NCBI GenBank assembly: GCA_003991915.1
Contig: RQTK01000077.1
Span: forward strand, 406,858-470,857
Direction of reading: 5' to 3'
DNA length: 64,000 bases
DNA from: Elysia chlorotica
Lineage: Eukaryota > Mollusca > Gastropoda > Plakobranchidae
The position numbers and the translations under genes were made by a program. Shown here piece after piece: positions 34,001 through 44,110 of the stretch (the first letter of the stretch is position 1; every line of letters starts with the position of its first letter). The notes under the pieces were generated by a model, which was not told the origin of the DNA, ran no database searches, and worked only from the letters and a program-made list of their open reading frames with translations.

Positions 34001-34086
34001 TTTTATTAGAATAGGGACCTATATCCGTTTTACTTACCAGTAAAAATGCAAATAATTCCAATAAGAAATATTCCACAAATTTTCAT
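30468..34086 (-). CDS. Secreted PAN-like/C-type lectin-like protein with pentapeptide-repeat tail (lectin 1)
   Basis: Three minus-strand exons: 34086-34038, 31823-31459 and 31046-30468, joined in phase 1 and phase 0, giving about 330 residues. Residues 1-16 are a signal peptide (MKICGIFLIGIICIFT). Residues 17-138 are a Cys-containing PAN/Apple-like module (QCAVSC, PGCNSF, GLCRHA, AGCDIGRGYKIY). The CTLD follows (SYNDAVTTC, GYLPSVKTREKLNIL, YVWVGFSDAATEGVYIWEED, GQPND, DDCGMIWI, GLNDGVC, YYVVCEM). It contains the four CTLD cysteines and the WVGF and W-E-E-D-G landmarks. The glycan-site motifs are off-consensus (QPN; LND in place of WND). After VCEMKI the chain continues into about 15 pentads of LVSEP type and stops at TAG 30468. 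Expected role: secreted or mucus/haemolymph recognition protein. Binding is unproven. All splice sites are canonical GT-AG. Confidence 0.85.
31047..31458 (-). other. Lectin 1 intron 2
   Basis: A 412-bp GT-AG intron, AT-rich, with a (TAT)-rich stretch and nothing else noted. Confidence 0.8.
31459..31823 (-). CDS. Lectin 1 exon 2 (PAN/Apple-like module)
   Basis: The acceptor TTCCGCAG precedes 31823. The split codon G|AT joins exon 1 as Asp. The module reads DLLGPIDGAVDTSKAMKFFR, then GHMSAIQCAVSCRKAT, SPGCNSFLYSG, LCRHAQNV, LYAGCDIGRGYKIYTTGN, TTACLMFVPSAK. It ends AAG|GTATAG in phase 0. The spacing of Cys pairs suits a PAN-type fold; this is inferred from pattern only. Confidence 0.8.
32280..32385. 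repeat. (TTTG)n, (GT)n and a 19-base poly-G tract
   Basis: TTTG/TTG-rich sequence leads into (TG)6 and then a run of 19 G (32364-32382). It is intronic to lectin 1. On the sense strand it is poly-C. Confidence 0.9.
32512..32592 (-). mobile_element. tRNA-like SINE head in lectin 1 intron 1
   Basis: The minus strand reads AGGCTGCATTGTAGGTAGAG, CGTATGCC, then TTGTTCGCTCCTGGG. The first part gives a good RNA polymerase III box A (TTGTAGGTAGAGCG). The second is a degenerate box B. A functional tRNA is unlikely because the T-loop is off-consensus. Confidence 0.5.
32835..32911 (+). mobile_element. SINE family B 3'-end fragment
   Basis: TGTCTTCGGACATCATGGGC, ACAACATAGCCGTTACCGTG, CTGACGTGCCGTAAAACAAA, then (CTCA)n. 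It is near-identical to the reverse complement of 14061-14140. The CTCA tail is in the same relative position in both copies. Confidence 0.6.
33000..33590. repeat. Degenerate minisatellite and 29-bp inverted repeat
   Basis: The words GTGTGGATATGAAAA, ATGGATATAAAAT and CCGATATGAAAACTTA recur at roughly 45-50 bp spacing. At the left end, 33019-33047 (ATTTTCATACCCACACAATA...) and 33099-33127 are inverted copies with two mismatches, separated by 51 bp that contain a smaller hairpin (ATATTCTC/GAGAATAT). Confidence 0.6.
34038..34086 (-). CDS. Lectin 1 exon 1 (signal peptide)
   Basis: Starts at ATG 34086 with MKICGIFLIGIICIFT, a charged residue followed by a hydrophobic core. It ends at G|GTAAGT (donor at 34037) in phase 1. 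It is 49 bp, exactly the length of exon 1 in the paralogue at 43.7 kb. Confidence 0.8.
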
Positions 34087-35900
34087 TTTGAATGCATAGG
34101 GTTAGAAAAATAATATGCCACTGTTTATTGAAACATGTTTTCAGCACTTAAACTAAGATAAAGTACCCGCCTCAAATATTCAAATATTCGTGGTATCTTT
34201 ACTGCATAAACATAAATAAACTAATTAAAATACTACCAAGTTATAAAGAATAAGTTTATTATGTACAGCTATATTGCTGCACAGCGTATGAATAATTGAA
34301 CGGCAGGAATTACTACAAGAACTGATACTCAAAGCCAAATGCAGCAGTTCTAAGAAATGTTTTGCACTGCGCAGGAACATTTGCCAAAGGCATATTCTGT
34401 TAACATTCTGGCATTTGTAAAAAGCCGCCCGTTCCCACAATCTAAAGTCTTTTTTTCACACTTTTTAGGGATTCTCAAACCTTCTGTTTAATTTTTAGTG
34501 CAGAAAGGTGCTATTAGGTTTTCTATTGATCTCGTAGACAGCGGGTATAAAACATGAGCCATGGTATTATTTTCAACGCGGGTTGCAATACTGCTTAAAT
34601 TACACAACAAAAGACATTTTTGGTTGCGCATTCCTTGAGTACCGTAAGGGATTTTCTGGATTTGTTGTCATCGATTAATTTTGTCTGAATCAAAGAGTAA
34701 TTAGTTACAAGGCTTTTAGTAGGACAATCAGAAAGATTTACTTTGTCTAATGTAAAAGAATCCTTGAATATAATGCGTTCAATTTCCTTCAATCATGTTT
34801 TCTAAAACCCAAGTGGTGCTACAGACCTAAAATTTAGCTCTTTTGTGTGAGGGCCAAGGCCATTAAATCACTTGATCGAATTTGTAAGACTGTGATGCTT
34901 GATCTTTGTTCATAAAAAAATCACTGAACAGAAAGAGAATGTGGGTAGGAAAAACCAATCAGTCGATTTCAATTTTTCCCCAATAATGGGGATGACCTCT
35001 TTCTCCCAAAAACACGTAAATAAAATGGCGTGATGTTTGGATTTTGTTGTAAACAACCTGCTGATTGGGTTATAGCATAGACCTATTTAATTTATCTTTT
35101 TGAACTAGCCGACTTACAAGCATCACGTGGTTTTTGTGAGAAATAGGTCATCCCATTATGCAGCTGATGAAAACGCACAGGGTTTTTTAAAAGTCAATCC
35201 AATTGGTTTGATTGGGAGAATCACCCATGCCATGTGCAGTCTTGTATTAAGCTGTATATAGAGAGAGTAAGTAAATCTCGGTTTGTTCCAACCTGATTAT
35301 TTCTAACAAATTACTTGTCGTCGGTCCATCTGTTGGTATTCATCTCTGTGTGTATACAAGGTAGAGCAAGTTCTTAAAAGTTAGATGTGTAAAAGCCATA
35401 ATATTTTTCGGACGCTTTTGCTCATGTGCCTTGCATATTAATTGTTTAAGAGTAATGCGGTTTGTGCACTGATGTGAATACAGCTTTAGACATCAAAATC
35501 TCATCATAAACGATTTTCTACACCGAAGCTAAATCAGAGAAATTTACCTCCATAAGTATTTAAACATTGGGAAAAAGTAAACAATTGTAATAATTTTTGT
35601 TTATGTTGCTTTTACTGTTAGGCATTTCGCAACCTTTAATTTATCTGACTGAGGCGAGCTGCACATTAAGCTAGGCCAACAATGGACAGTCTTTGAAACG
35701 GTGGGTCCTGGTGCACTTGCACTGATAAATAAAGTCTGGCACTTTACGGCCGACGCCAGTGATGTAAGGATCATGATGTAAGGATCAAAGACCAACGGTC
35801 AGCGCCTCATCGCTCTACACGTGAAAATGTGAGGCTAAAGTATGGCTTCCCTATTTAATTTCCGTCAATGTTATGTTCGGTGGTTAAGCGCATGACTGTC
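34087..35900. other. No gene recognised upstream of lectin 1
   Basis: AT-rich DNA. No clear TATA box was found immediately upstream of the lectin 1 ATG. The minus frames at 34225-34440, 34595-34792 and 35601-35795 have no recognisable domain. Confidence 0.4.
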
Positions 35901-35904
35901 GTTT

Positions 35905-36020
35905 CGTTTGTTTGTTGGTTTGCTTGTTTGCTTAGCATCCAACGTCAGCACAATATAGACTTTACTGTAGACCGTTATCAAGTCTAAGTTTAACGTGCTG
36001 ACACACAGAGACAGTGCGGA
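35905..36020 (-). mobile_element. SINE family A 3' half, diverged
   Basis: The minus strand reads CTGTCTCTGTGTGTCAGCAC, GTTAAACTTAGACTTG, AGTCTATATTGTGCTGACGT, TGGATGCTAAGCAAACAAGC. This follows the family A tail (GTGTGTGGCAGCA, CAGTCTTGGGGC, ATATAGCCTATATAGTGCTG, ACGTTAAACAAAC) with many substitutions. No head is present. Confidence 0.65.
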
Positions 36021-36401
36021 ATGACGTTTAAAATTTTACAATAACTAAGTCTATACGTCTTACCACAGGGTTACAAAGCACAGTCTGTCAGTCGGCGTCG
36101 CAAGCTGTTATGTGTCGGCAAGTATGTTGGACATTTCTGAAACATAAAAAAATAAATATTTGGATATCGTCTGTGACTGATTGTGTATCGCGGTACACGG
36201 ATGTGGGATTTGGTGTGATTTAACACTTAAGTTTTAACTTTTTTAGTCGAACAAAAGGAATAAGTTTGACTTCCGAATATCAAGCTGGGTGTCGATGTTC
36301 TAGTTCTTTTCTCAATAATTAGGTTTATTCATTTTATGGGTTTTTTTGGCAACGTGTTGCTATTATAGTCTTTATAACGTTAAGGTGTATAAATAAGTGC
36401 T

Positions 36402-36581
36402 TTAAAATATCAGTTCTTCAAATATATACACGTCATTGATATTCGGTGGATGTGTCCACATCTTTGAACAGGCTTGGTTAACAAAATGCTCTGAACAAAT
36501 GTTCAACTGCACTCTATGGTTGAAAAACCCGCCCATGACAATGGAAAGTGTGGAAACAAAGAGAAAGGTGCTGTATTTCAT
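36402..36581 (-). CDS. Candidate small secreted peptide ORF (hypothetical)
   Basis: From an internal ATG at 36581, the minus frame reads MKYSTFLFVSTLSIVMGG, which has signal-peptide character. It is followed by a 41-residue remainder with two cysteines (NICSEHF, QACSKMW). It lies between the two lectin genes and on their strand. No family was recognised and the ORF is short. It could equally be a chance frame or a decayed first exon of another duplicate. Confidence 0.2.
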   Translation of the reverse strand: MKYSTFLFVSTLSIVMGGFFNHRVQLNICSEHFVNQACSKMWTHPPNINDVYIFEELIF

Positions 36582-36605
36582 TGACGCAGAAGAAATCAAA
36601 TGCAA

Positions 36606-37361
36606 AGCGCCTTAGAAAAGTTTTTAATACATCCATGTTCATCTGAAGATACCACTCTTCGTAGTAAAAGAATATTTTAGCGTTTGAGTCACCAATCAGA
36701 AGATGACAGCTTACATAAGTACAAAATCATTGAACGGAACACAGATGGATAAAGCGGCAGTTTCTAGTTAAAAACCTGATTAGCAGCTCTACAGAACACA
36801 TTGAGTACTCCACCTATTAGTGCTAAGGAGCAGATTATGAAAAGAAATGAGTGGCAAGAAATGGCCCCCGGCGTGACATGTAGTAGGACACACTGAAACG
36901 AATCAGTACGAGCTTTCTGTTAATCATATCACGAATGTAAGAGCTTGGAACATTGTCCAGCTCCCATTTAAATAGAGATATTTCTGCTGTAAGTGGCATT
37001 TTTAAAACTGTGTTGGTCATAATTAAAAAAAAAACAATATCTGTCCTTGTCCAGATTTCAATCCACGTTTTCAGTTCATCAAACACGAAATATTTCCAAA
37101 GTATGAGGATCTACATATTTTCTTTTTTGACGAGATCATTACAAAATCGTTCCAATTATGTTTTTGGTTGATGCTGGCTGTATCAGAAGGGATATATCCT
37201 AGTCATAGCGCAATACCTTTTTTTCCATGAAGATCGAAATTAGGCCCGAAAGATGATTTGCGTTTAGTCTAATCCTCTCTTAATATCAAAACTTGCAACC
37301 AAGTACAATGCCAAGCGATATATTAGACGCAAAGTTGATGGAAAGCTCCGCGTAAAGATAA
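36606..37361. other. No gene recognised
   Basis: Open frames on both strands over 36835-37171 overlap each other and show no domain. Confidence 0.4.
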
Positions 37362-37787
37362 AATGTTAGTTAAGAGATCATTTTGAAATTTGAGAGCTTG
37401 TTTCATCACTTTATAAAATAGAGATATTTTTTAGGGTTTCTTAATCAATTTGTTTGATACAAAAATAACAGATTTTGGTGAGAAATGTGAAATTACATCA
37501 CGATATCTTATCGTCGAAGCCAAAGATTTTTTAAAATCTTTTTATAGCTTTCAAACTCTGTCTTTCCCACTCTCTTTAACCCTGTGTCAATTCTTTCTCG
37601 TTTTTACTTTCTCCATCTCTGTTTTTTCGACTCTGTGTCCTTGTCCGTGTATTTGTGTGCCTCTGTTTCTGTTTGTCTGTCTGTCTTATCTACTAATATA
37701 TCTAGCAATCTATCTAGCTATCTATCTATCTAACTGCCGTTCTATATGGCTCTGTCTATGTCTGTCTCTCGGTCTCTCTGTCTCTCC

Positions 37788-37836
<49 letters not shown>

Positions 37837-38023
37837 GGGGCGCGGTGGCCCTTGGGTAGAACGTCGACTTCCAACGCAAAAGGTCCTTGGTTCGAACTCT
37901 GGCGATTTTGATCCCTACTGTTTATATCCGTGTCAGTATAATGTGGCTGGCTGCGACATGAGTGATGGTATCCCCGCCGTGTCTCGTGTGTGGCAGCACA
38001 TAAAACTGTCAGACGTCAGTCTT
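37362..38023 (+). repeat. 662-bp segmental tandem duplication, copy 1 (with truncated SINE)
   Basis: Starts AATGTTAGTTAAGAGATCAT and continues through unique sequence, a TCTATC-rich stretch and (TC)n into a SINE family A copy. The same order is repeated from 38024. Copy 1 ends inside the SINE at CAGTCTT, which is fused directly to AATGTTAGTT of copy 2. Confidence 0.9.
37835..38023 (+). mobile_element. SINE family A, 3'-truncated at the duplication junction
   Basis: Head GGGGGGCGCGGTGGCCCTTG, GGTAGAACGTCGACTTCC, AAAGGTCCTTGGTTCGAAC (box B), then the conserved middle and CTGTCTCGTGTGTGGCAGCA. The last 40 or so bases of the family tail are missing. Confidence 0.9.
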
Positions 38024-38750
<727 letters not shown>

Positions 38751-39168
38751 CTTAACACTCTCTCACCCTCCTTTTGTATTTTAAACCCACCATATAAAGC
38801 CACGCCGGACCATATCATCCCTGACAATGACATGAGAAGGAATCATCAACTCAAATCATTTTCTCTGCCTTAAAAGAAGATGAATTGTATTCTTTTCCCT
38901 GCGTTCTACAGTTTTGCCTCATACATAATTGAATCAGTTCTCTATTCTATTTGTTCATACCCTTTGTACTGAACGTTTTTTGTTAAAGTGTCCTAACTTC
39001 ATTTCAAGTCCATACATTTTTCTATTTTGTAGAAACAGGCCTCTTCCATTCTGTGTTGCTATGGAATTGTTGGCTCTTCAAAAATTAGCTCTTGTGTCGA
39101 AGATGAATGGATCACAATAGCAGGCCTTAGCCTATTTTTATTTATCATACTGGGGTGAATGTCCCATC
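38751..39168. other. No gene recognised
   Basis: The open frames at 38685-38873 and 38929-39120 show no domain and the first overlaps the SINE end. Confidence 0.4.
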
Positions 39169-39433
39169 CTGGGTGGTCTGGTGGCCCTGGGGTAGAACAT
39201 CGGCTTCCGATGCAAAAGGTCCGGGTTCGAACCCTGGCGATTGCGCTCCCTACTGGTTGGGTCGGTGTCAGTTTAATGTGACCGGCTGAGACAGGAGTCA
39301 TGGTATCCCCGCCCTGTCTCGTGTGTGGCTGCACATAAAATTGTCAGACGTCAGTCTTGGGGCTAGTCCACAATATAGCCTCTACAGTGCTGATAATGGA
39401 CGTTAAACAAACACAACAACAACTGGGTGGTCT
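39169..39433 (+). mobile_element. SINE family A, full length with target-site duplication
   Basis: The body is 39180-39422, flanked by identical CTGGGTGGTCT (39169-39179 and 39423-39433). The head GGTGGCCCTGGGGTAGAACA, TCGGCTTCCGATGCAAAAGG, CGGGTTCGAACCCTGG is the most tRNA-like in the window (box A and a perfect box B). The tail ends GGACGTTAAACAAACACAAC. This is the best reference copy. Confidence 0.95.
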
Positions 39434-39963
39434 TCTGAAACTTCCTAGTCATCAAATACGTCTAGTAGACATTTCCTTTGGTGTGTGGTCTTATGACAGC
39501 TCTTATAAATCTTTGTTTTGAACAATAAATTATATCAATGTAAGAATCTACTTGTTTCAGGGATCGGTGGTCTCTCATTTGGTCGTGTTTATAATTACGG
39601 CAAGTTCCTGGAAGACTTTGTTATGTCTCCATATATACCGCTACTTTAACAAGGCGATTTCGCAGAATCTCAAGACATGCTAAAACAGATTTCTAATCCA
39701 ACCTGTTCAAAGTCATCTATTTAGATATAAGATTTATGGGTGTCTCGTTATATAAGTATATTTAGATATAAAATTCACGGGTGTCTCATTATATAAGTAT
39801 GTGACGTTGACTTGATAAAGCGCGCCCTTGTTGCTGTTTATTGCTGAAACATTAAAAAAAATCACGTAGACTCGTACAGACTATCTTGTCAACAATAACA
39901 ATATAATGAATACAAGAAATCATATGTAAAAATGTAATCATTTAACTGTATTAATAAAGACCC
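39434..39963. other. No gene recognised
   Basis: A short direct repeat, (ATTTAGATATAA...GGGTGTCTC(G/A)TTATATAAGTAT), occurs at about 39719 and 39759. Otherwise nothing. Confidence 0.4.
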
Positions 39964-39964
39964 T

Positions 39965-40070
39965 GGGTAGAATGTACAAACAGAGCGCAGCGTACGTCTC
40001 GTCGTAAGCCTTATAGTCTTAAAATGTTAGAATGATACGTGAGCTACGTCTTGTTTGTGCATTCTACCCC
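39965..40070. mobile_element. MITE-like element of about 105 bp
   Basis: The left end GGGTAGAATGTACAAACA and the reverse complement of the right end (GGGTAGAATGCACAAACA) match at 17 of 18 bases. Adjacent inner sequences (CGTACGTCTCG and the reverse of GAGCTACGTCTTG) are also related. A C-run (about 12 C) follows the right end. No open frame, as expected for a non-autonomous element. Confidence 0.55.
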
Positions 40071-40555
40071 CCCCCCCTGTCTTCTTAATCAAACTTTGAA
40101 CAGTTTCTACTACAAGTTAGGTCTAGACTCCAAGCCGATTTTGTGAACACTACTCACTATGCTAGCATGGTAGCATACCCGTGAACACTGTCACAAAGAT
40201 ATAATTATTATTATGTGAAAGTCGACACAGTTTTACAAAATTAATATTAAACCACAAATTATTACTATATATGTACTTATAATGGTGTCATACTATGCTA
40301 ATACGGCTTATTACGTAAGGTTTGTAAAATTGTACATTTGCTAGTAAGTGGGGTACACGGGTGTGGAAAAACTATATAACTTGCGAGCGCGAATAAAACA
40401 AAACAACAATAATTAACAGTTGTGATAGCTTTTGCTGTTACGGTGGTTTGCGTGGAAATAAGAGGCTGGCTCATAACGAAAGAGAATTTAGTAGATTATA
40501 TAGGGATCTAAAGATACAATTCCAAGAAAAAAATGACTCTTTAAACATAGCTGGT
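40071..40555. other. No gene recognised
   Basis: AT-rich, no supported feature. Confidence 0.4.
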
Positions 40556-41310
40556 GAGAACTTACGAAAGTGAGAAAAAAGAAAGACTAGCCACGTGAAG
40601 AGATCAAGTATTTAAGGCTTTATTTTGCCGGTAGATGAAAAGAAAAAGAAAAAAAAGCACACAAACTGTTCAATCCTTTATCTAAGAAGTTCTTAATCGT
40701 TCACTAACTTAAAATATCTTAACAGAAAGAGATAATTATATCATTGTCATATTATATATACCCGTTTGAACATAGTAAATATTGTTTTACAGCCAGAGTA
40801 AACTTTATCCAAGAATAGATCTTGTGCTGGTAACAGTGAAAATCCTCAGTTCTCCGCGATGATTAAGACGGGTTTCATCAGACCAGACAAAGTCTCCTCT
40901 AAGACCAATATAGGGCTGCCCAACTGGTCTCGGACAAACTCTTCCTTCATATTCCCATGTGTCAGATGTGAGAAAAATGAAAGACTAACCACTTTATTTT
41001 CCCGATAGATGAAAAGAAAAGAAAAAAAACCACAAAAAAATTTCAAATCCTTAATCTAAGAAGTTCTTAATGTTTCAATAACTTAAAATATCTTCACAGA
41101 AAAAAAGATAATTATCTAATTTTCATACACCGTTTGAAAATTATTGAACCTAGTTTTAGAGCCAGAGTAAACTATCAAAAATGGATCTTGTGCTGGTAAC
41201 ATTTAAAAAAAAACCTAGTTCTCCGCGATGATGATTAAGACAAAATTTAAATGGTCTCAGACAAACTCTTCCTTCATATTCCTATGTGTCGGTCCCAGCC
41301 GCATGTCTCA
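40556..41310. repeat. Imperfect direct repeat downstream of lectin 2
   Basis: The series GAAAGACTA, GATGAAAAGAAAA, ATCTAAGAAGTTCTTAAT, CTTAAAATATCTT, GCCAGAGTAAACT, GGATCTTGTGCTGGTAACA-like, AGTTCTCCGCGATGA, GACAAACTCTTCCTTCATAT occurs at 40570-40968 and again, with deletions, at 40968-41290. The second copy ends next to GTCGGTCCCAGCCGCATGTC, which resembles part of lectin 2 exon 3 (GTCGGTGAGACCCAGCCACA). Identity unknown. Confidence 0.7.
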
Positions 41311-41499
41311 TTTGGACAACCAAATTTGAAACTTGCTATATGTATTGCAAACAAAAAGATAACCAAAACAGCAACAATTCCAATAAAAAACGAAAAATAA
41401 GTTTATATGAAAATTAGCACATACCTACCCCTGTCAACACATGGTCACACACCACATTTTCACTGATAACAATCATTACACCAATTTGAAGTGTTTATA

Positions 41500-41505
41500 T
41501 TTATT
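41500..41505 (-). terminator. Candidate poly(A) signal for lectin 2
   Basis: The plus strand TTTATT is AATAAA on the minus strand, 227 bp beyond the lectin 2 stop codon. The position is plausible, but AT-rich DNA makes chance matches common. Confidence 0.35.
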
Positions 41506-41731
41506 GGTTATTCCTTTTTTTTAAACAAGCCACCGAGAAATCGTTTACAAATCTGCCATTCTATAAGAAGATATGGGATTATACACTAAAGAAAAATGAA
41601 AAAAGTAAAAAAAAAAAATAGACGACGAGAACAACATCTAAATGAACTTGCAAAGGAATGCCTGTAAAACGTCAAAATATTTTAACTGGTAAAATAATCT
41701 TATCCCGTTTTCGAGAACCCCACTGCTAATT

Positions 41732-42088
41732 TCACGCATTGGTCATCATTTCACAGACGAAGTCGTAAGTTTTGGAACAATCGACAATATTCACAGATGC
41801 AGTAGTAGGGCCAGTCTTCGTCAAAACGACACAGTTTTCCAAGGTGCTGCTGACGGGGATCAAGAGGGCAGACAACTCCGAAATCAATTCTTCTTTGGGA
41901 GCGATGTGTGTACCATCCTCGTCCCAGATAAACTCCCCCTCCACAGCGTTGTCGGTGAGACCCAGCCACATGTCGCCAGAGTAGGTTGTCTTTATCAGCT
42001 TTACAAGGAACTGAAGTTTGGGTGATGTCTTCGCGGAGACTAGGTAGCCTCCCTTGTCTTGGCAACTCTTTTTGGCATCGTTGTAAGT
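41732..42088 (-). CDS. Lectin 2 exon 3 (CTLD)
   Basis: The acceptor CAACAATAG precedes 42088. It opens with TYNDAKKSC, parallel to SYNDAVTTC of lectin 1, and ends FVCEMMTNA then TAA-type stop at 41732. Landmarks MWLGLTD and EGEFIWDEDG align with lectin 1 VWVGFSD and EGVYIWEEDG. Confidence 0.8.
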   Translation of the reverse strand, partial: TYNDAKKSCQDKGGYLVSAKTSPKLQFLVKLIKTTYSGDMWLGLTDNAVEGEFIWDEDGTHIAPKEELISELSALLIPVSSTLENCVVLTKTGPTTASVNIVDCSKTYDFVCEMMTNA

Positions 42089-43771
42089 CTATTGTTGAGT
42101 GGAAATTGAAAATTGGGTTAATATTAACAGTAATGTTAATGTTGTGCATTAACTAAAACGTGATTTAATTATACGTTGGTTATTTACCCACATAATCATG
42201 ACTTTATACTTTTGCTGCGTATATCCACATATTGACAAAATCGTAATTATAATGGCCTCTTCCACTCCCTCCGAATGTTAATGAAAGTTTATCAGACGAT
42301 AAATCTCAATACTGTTGAATAGGATAATTGTCTAATCGGCCGTACCTGCTTAGGAAGTATCTCAGTCACGCATGGTGTCATGTTGTTCACGTTGAACATC
42401 CTAAAGCCTTTGCTGGTGTCACAGGCAGCGTACACGTACGTGCGGCTAGTCAGAGAGATATTGGCCAGTCCGAGTGGAGTTGTATCCATATGACATGTGT
42501 CATCAGCCGTGTTGTAGATGTAGCTCTTGCACTCGGGGTAGGAGTCCATGCAGAAGTAGCCACAGTCGAAATCGTCCATCAGATTTTCGTTGGTGAACTC
42601 CAGGGGATTGTTGCCGTCAATGCTTTGCCGAATAAAGTGCATTTGTCTCGTCATGAAACAACATAACTCTGATAGTGAAGGGAGCAGAGAAAGAGAAACA
42701 ATAGTCCTGAAAGGGGTTATTTTTAACTTTTATAGCGCATTATTATATTTAAAAAACTCCTTTATGGAATGTAGTGCAAAAGCACACAAAGTGAGTTTAG
42801 AACTTTTGTTCTTGCTCGTTAGCCTAGCGGACTACAAACTGAGCTATTTGGTGAGGACGTATAATATTAATAATAAAGTGTTAGATTGCCTTCACTATAT
42901 GTTACTAGTTGGGAACCGACAAAATGTGTGGCTAAAGCTGAAGGATTACAGATAATTTTGAAGTGTGCTGGAGCTCAAAATTATGTATTTTCAGTGTAGG
43001 TACTTTAAGAAAGTAAAATGTTTTCACAAAGAGATACACCAAACTGAACAGTTTTGAACTATTATAGGATATTAATTTTGTTTATATATCTGATTGAAGT
43101 TTGAAATTTTTTAAAGTATACTCATGTACTGTCAATTATTTTTACAGTTGATTACGTTTCTTAGAGTAGGCCTAATTTTATCCACTGATTTTACAATCAA
43201 CCAATCATTTTAACGAATAAATGAAGTTTTCGCGTTAATATATGGGCGCTTTAAAAAAATTTAAAATGGTTGTACGTGCACTTGTTGAACAGGATTAAAA
43301 CCCTGTGCATAGATCTACATTTTGTGGTCGGGGTTTTTAAGATTTGTTGAATGGGTTTAAGAAAGAAAATATAATTGTATGGTTGATGAAAGACGCAGAA
43401 GATTGAAACAGAGTAATGTTTTGTTTAACACAAGCCCTTCTTAATGATTATTTCTCTCAGCTTATCAACATCATCACGAGTGCTAAATCACAGCAACCAA
43501 AATATACCCAAAATATTGAGACCGCACTGGTGAATTGTTATTCATTTTACACAGCTATTGTTTTTAGAAAAAACAACTCATATATAGAGATATAGAACGC
43601 ACAAAATAGGAATTGTTTTTGACTGAATCCCAATACCTTTAATTTCTCCTTTACACAATTAGGTAATGGCATATGGTGCTGTAAAAGTAACAGACAATTT
43701 AATTATGCATTGTAATACTTACCATGAACATGAAATACCAGCATGCAAAGCGCAATATTCATAGTCTTCAT
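41732..43771 (-). CDS. Secreted PAN-like/C-type lectin-like protein without tail (lectin 2)
   Basis: Three minus-strand exons, 43771-43723, 42668-42346 and 42088-41732, with the same phases (1 and 0) as lectin 1, give about 242 residues. Exon 1 encodes a signal peptide (MKTMNIALCMLVFHVH). Exon 2 encodes a Cys-containing PAN-like module (DCGYFC, PECKSYIYN, CHMDTTPLG, ACDTSKGFRMFN, PCVTEI). Exon 3 encodes the CTLD (TYNDAKKSC, GYLVSAKTSPKLQFL, DMWLGLTDNAVEGEFIWDED, LENCVVL, NIVDCSKTYDFVCEM) and stops six bases-worth of residues later (MTNA). It lacks the pentapeptide tail. The segment between IWDEDG and LENC reads better in another frame (see findings), so the long-loop region may be altered. 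QPD/EPN and WND glycan motifs are absent in the frame used. Confidence 0.8.
42346..42668 (-). CDS. Lectin 2 exon 2 (PAN-like module)
   Basis: The acceptor ACTATCAG precedes 42668. The split codon G|AG gives Glu. It reads ELCCFMTRQMHFIRQSIDGN, then DDFDCGYFCMDSYPECKSY, DTCHMDTTPL, YVYAACDTSKGFRMFNVNN, MTPCVTEILPKQ and ends CAG|GTACGG. It is 42 bp shorter than the lectin 1 equivalent. Confidence 0.75.
42895..43010. repeat. Dispersed repeat shared with 7.5 kb, in lectin 2 intron 1
   Basis: ACTAGTTGGGAACCGAC, AAGCTGAAGGATTACAGA, GTGTGCTGGAGCTCAAAA and so on correspond in order to 7470-7595. The copy is intronic. The rest of the 1,054-bp intron (42669-43722) shows nothing further. Confidence 0.5.
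43723..43771 (-). CDS. Lectin 2 exon 1 (signal peptide)
   Basis: ATG at 43771. It reads MKTMNIALCMLVFHVH and ends G|GTAAGT in phase 1. Length 49 bp, as in lectin 1. Confidence 0.75.
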
Positions 43772-43825
43772 GGTAGGTGCAATTTTTTGATTATATCTGA
43801 AATATATCACTAAGATCGTTTTGCT

Positions 43826-43833
43826 TATTTATA
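43826..43833 (-). promoter_or_regulatory. Candidate TATA box for lectin 2
   Basis: TATAAATA on the minus strand, 55-62 bp upstream of the lectin 2 ATG. A start site about 30 bp downstream would give a short 5' leader of about 30 nt. No matching element was found for lectin 1. Confidence 0.35.
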
Positions 43834-43868
43834 ATTAAAACAAGTTATATAAAAAAAAAAACCAATTA

Positions 43869-44110
43869 TCAACACCTAACAAATTTCACAAAAAATTAAG
43901 ATGTAAAAAATACAAACATTTAAAACTATGGGATTCCCAAACTCTCAAGACATTTACTATCAAGTGTTTATATTCTTCTTATTTAAACGTTGAATGATAC
44001 GAAACATCTAACAAATTTAAAAAAAATTTAAGATGTAAAAATACAGTCATTTCAAACCCTGTGATTTCCAAACACTCAATACATTTGCTATCTAGTGTTT
44101 ATATTGTTTT
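43869..44110. repeat. 132-bp tandem pair upstream of lectin 2
   Basis: CCTAACAAATTTCACAAAAA, ATTAAGATGTAAAA, CATTTAAAACTATGGGATTC, then CATTTACTATCAAGTGTTTA recur from about 44002 with minor changes. Confidence 0.8.

Larger units (their letters stand above)
31824..34037 (-). other. Lectin 1 intron 1
   Basis: A 2,214-bp GT-AG intron. It holds a G19 tract, a tRNA-like SINE head, a SINE family B end, a 29-bp inverted repeat and a degenerate minisatellite rich in GGATATGAAAA, each listed separately. No further exon is apparent in it. Confidence 0.75.

Noticed and set aside
41290..41325. Separate third lectin gene upstream of 41.3 kb
   Set aside because: Only about 20 bases resemble lectin 2 exon 3, with a 4-base deletion and no exon structure. 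It is reported only as part of a repeat.
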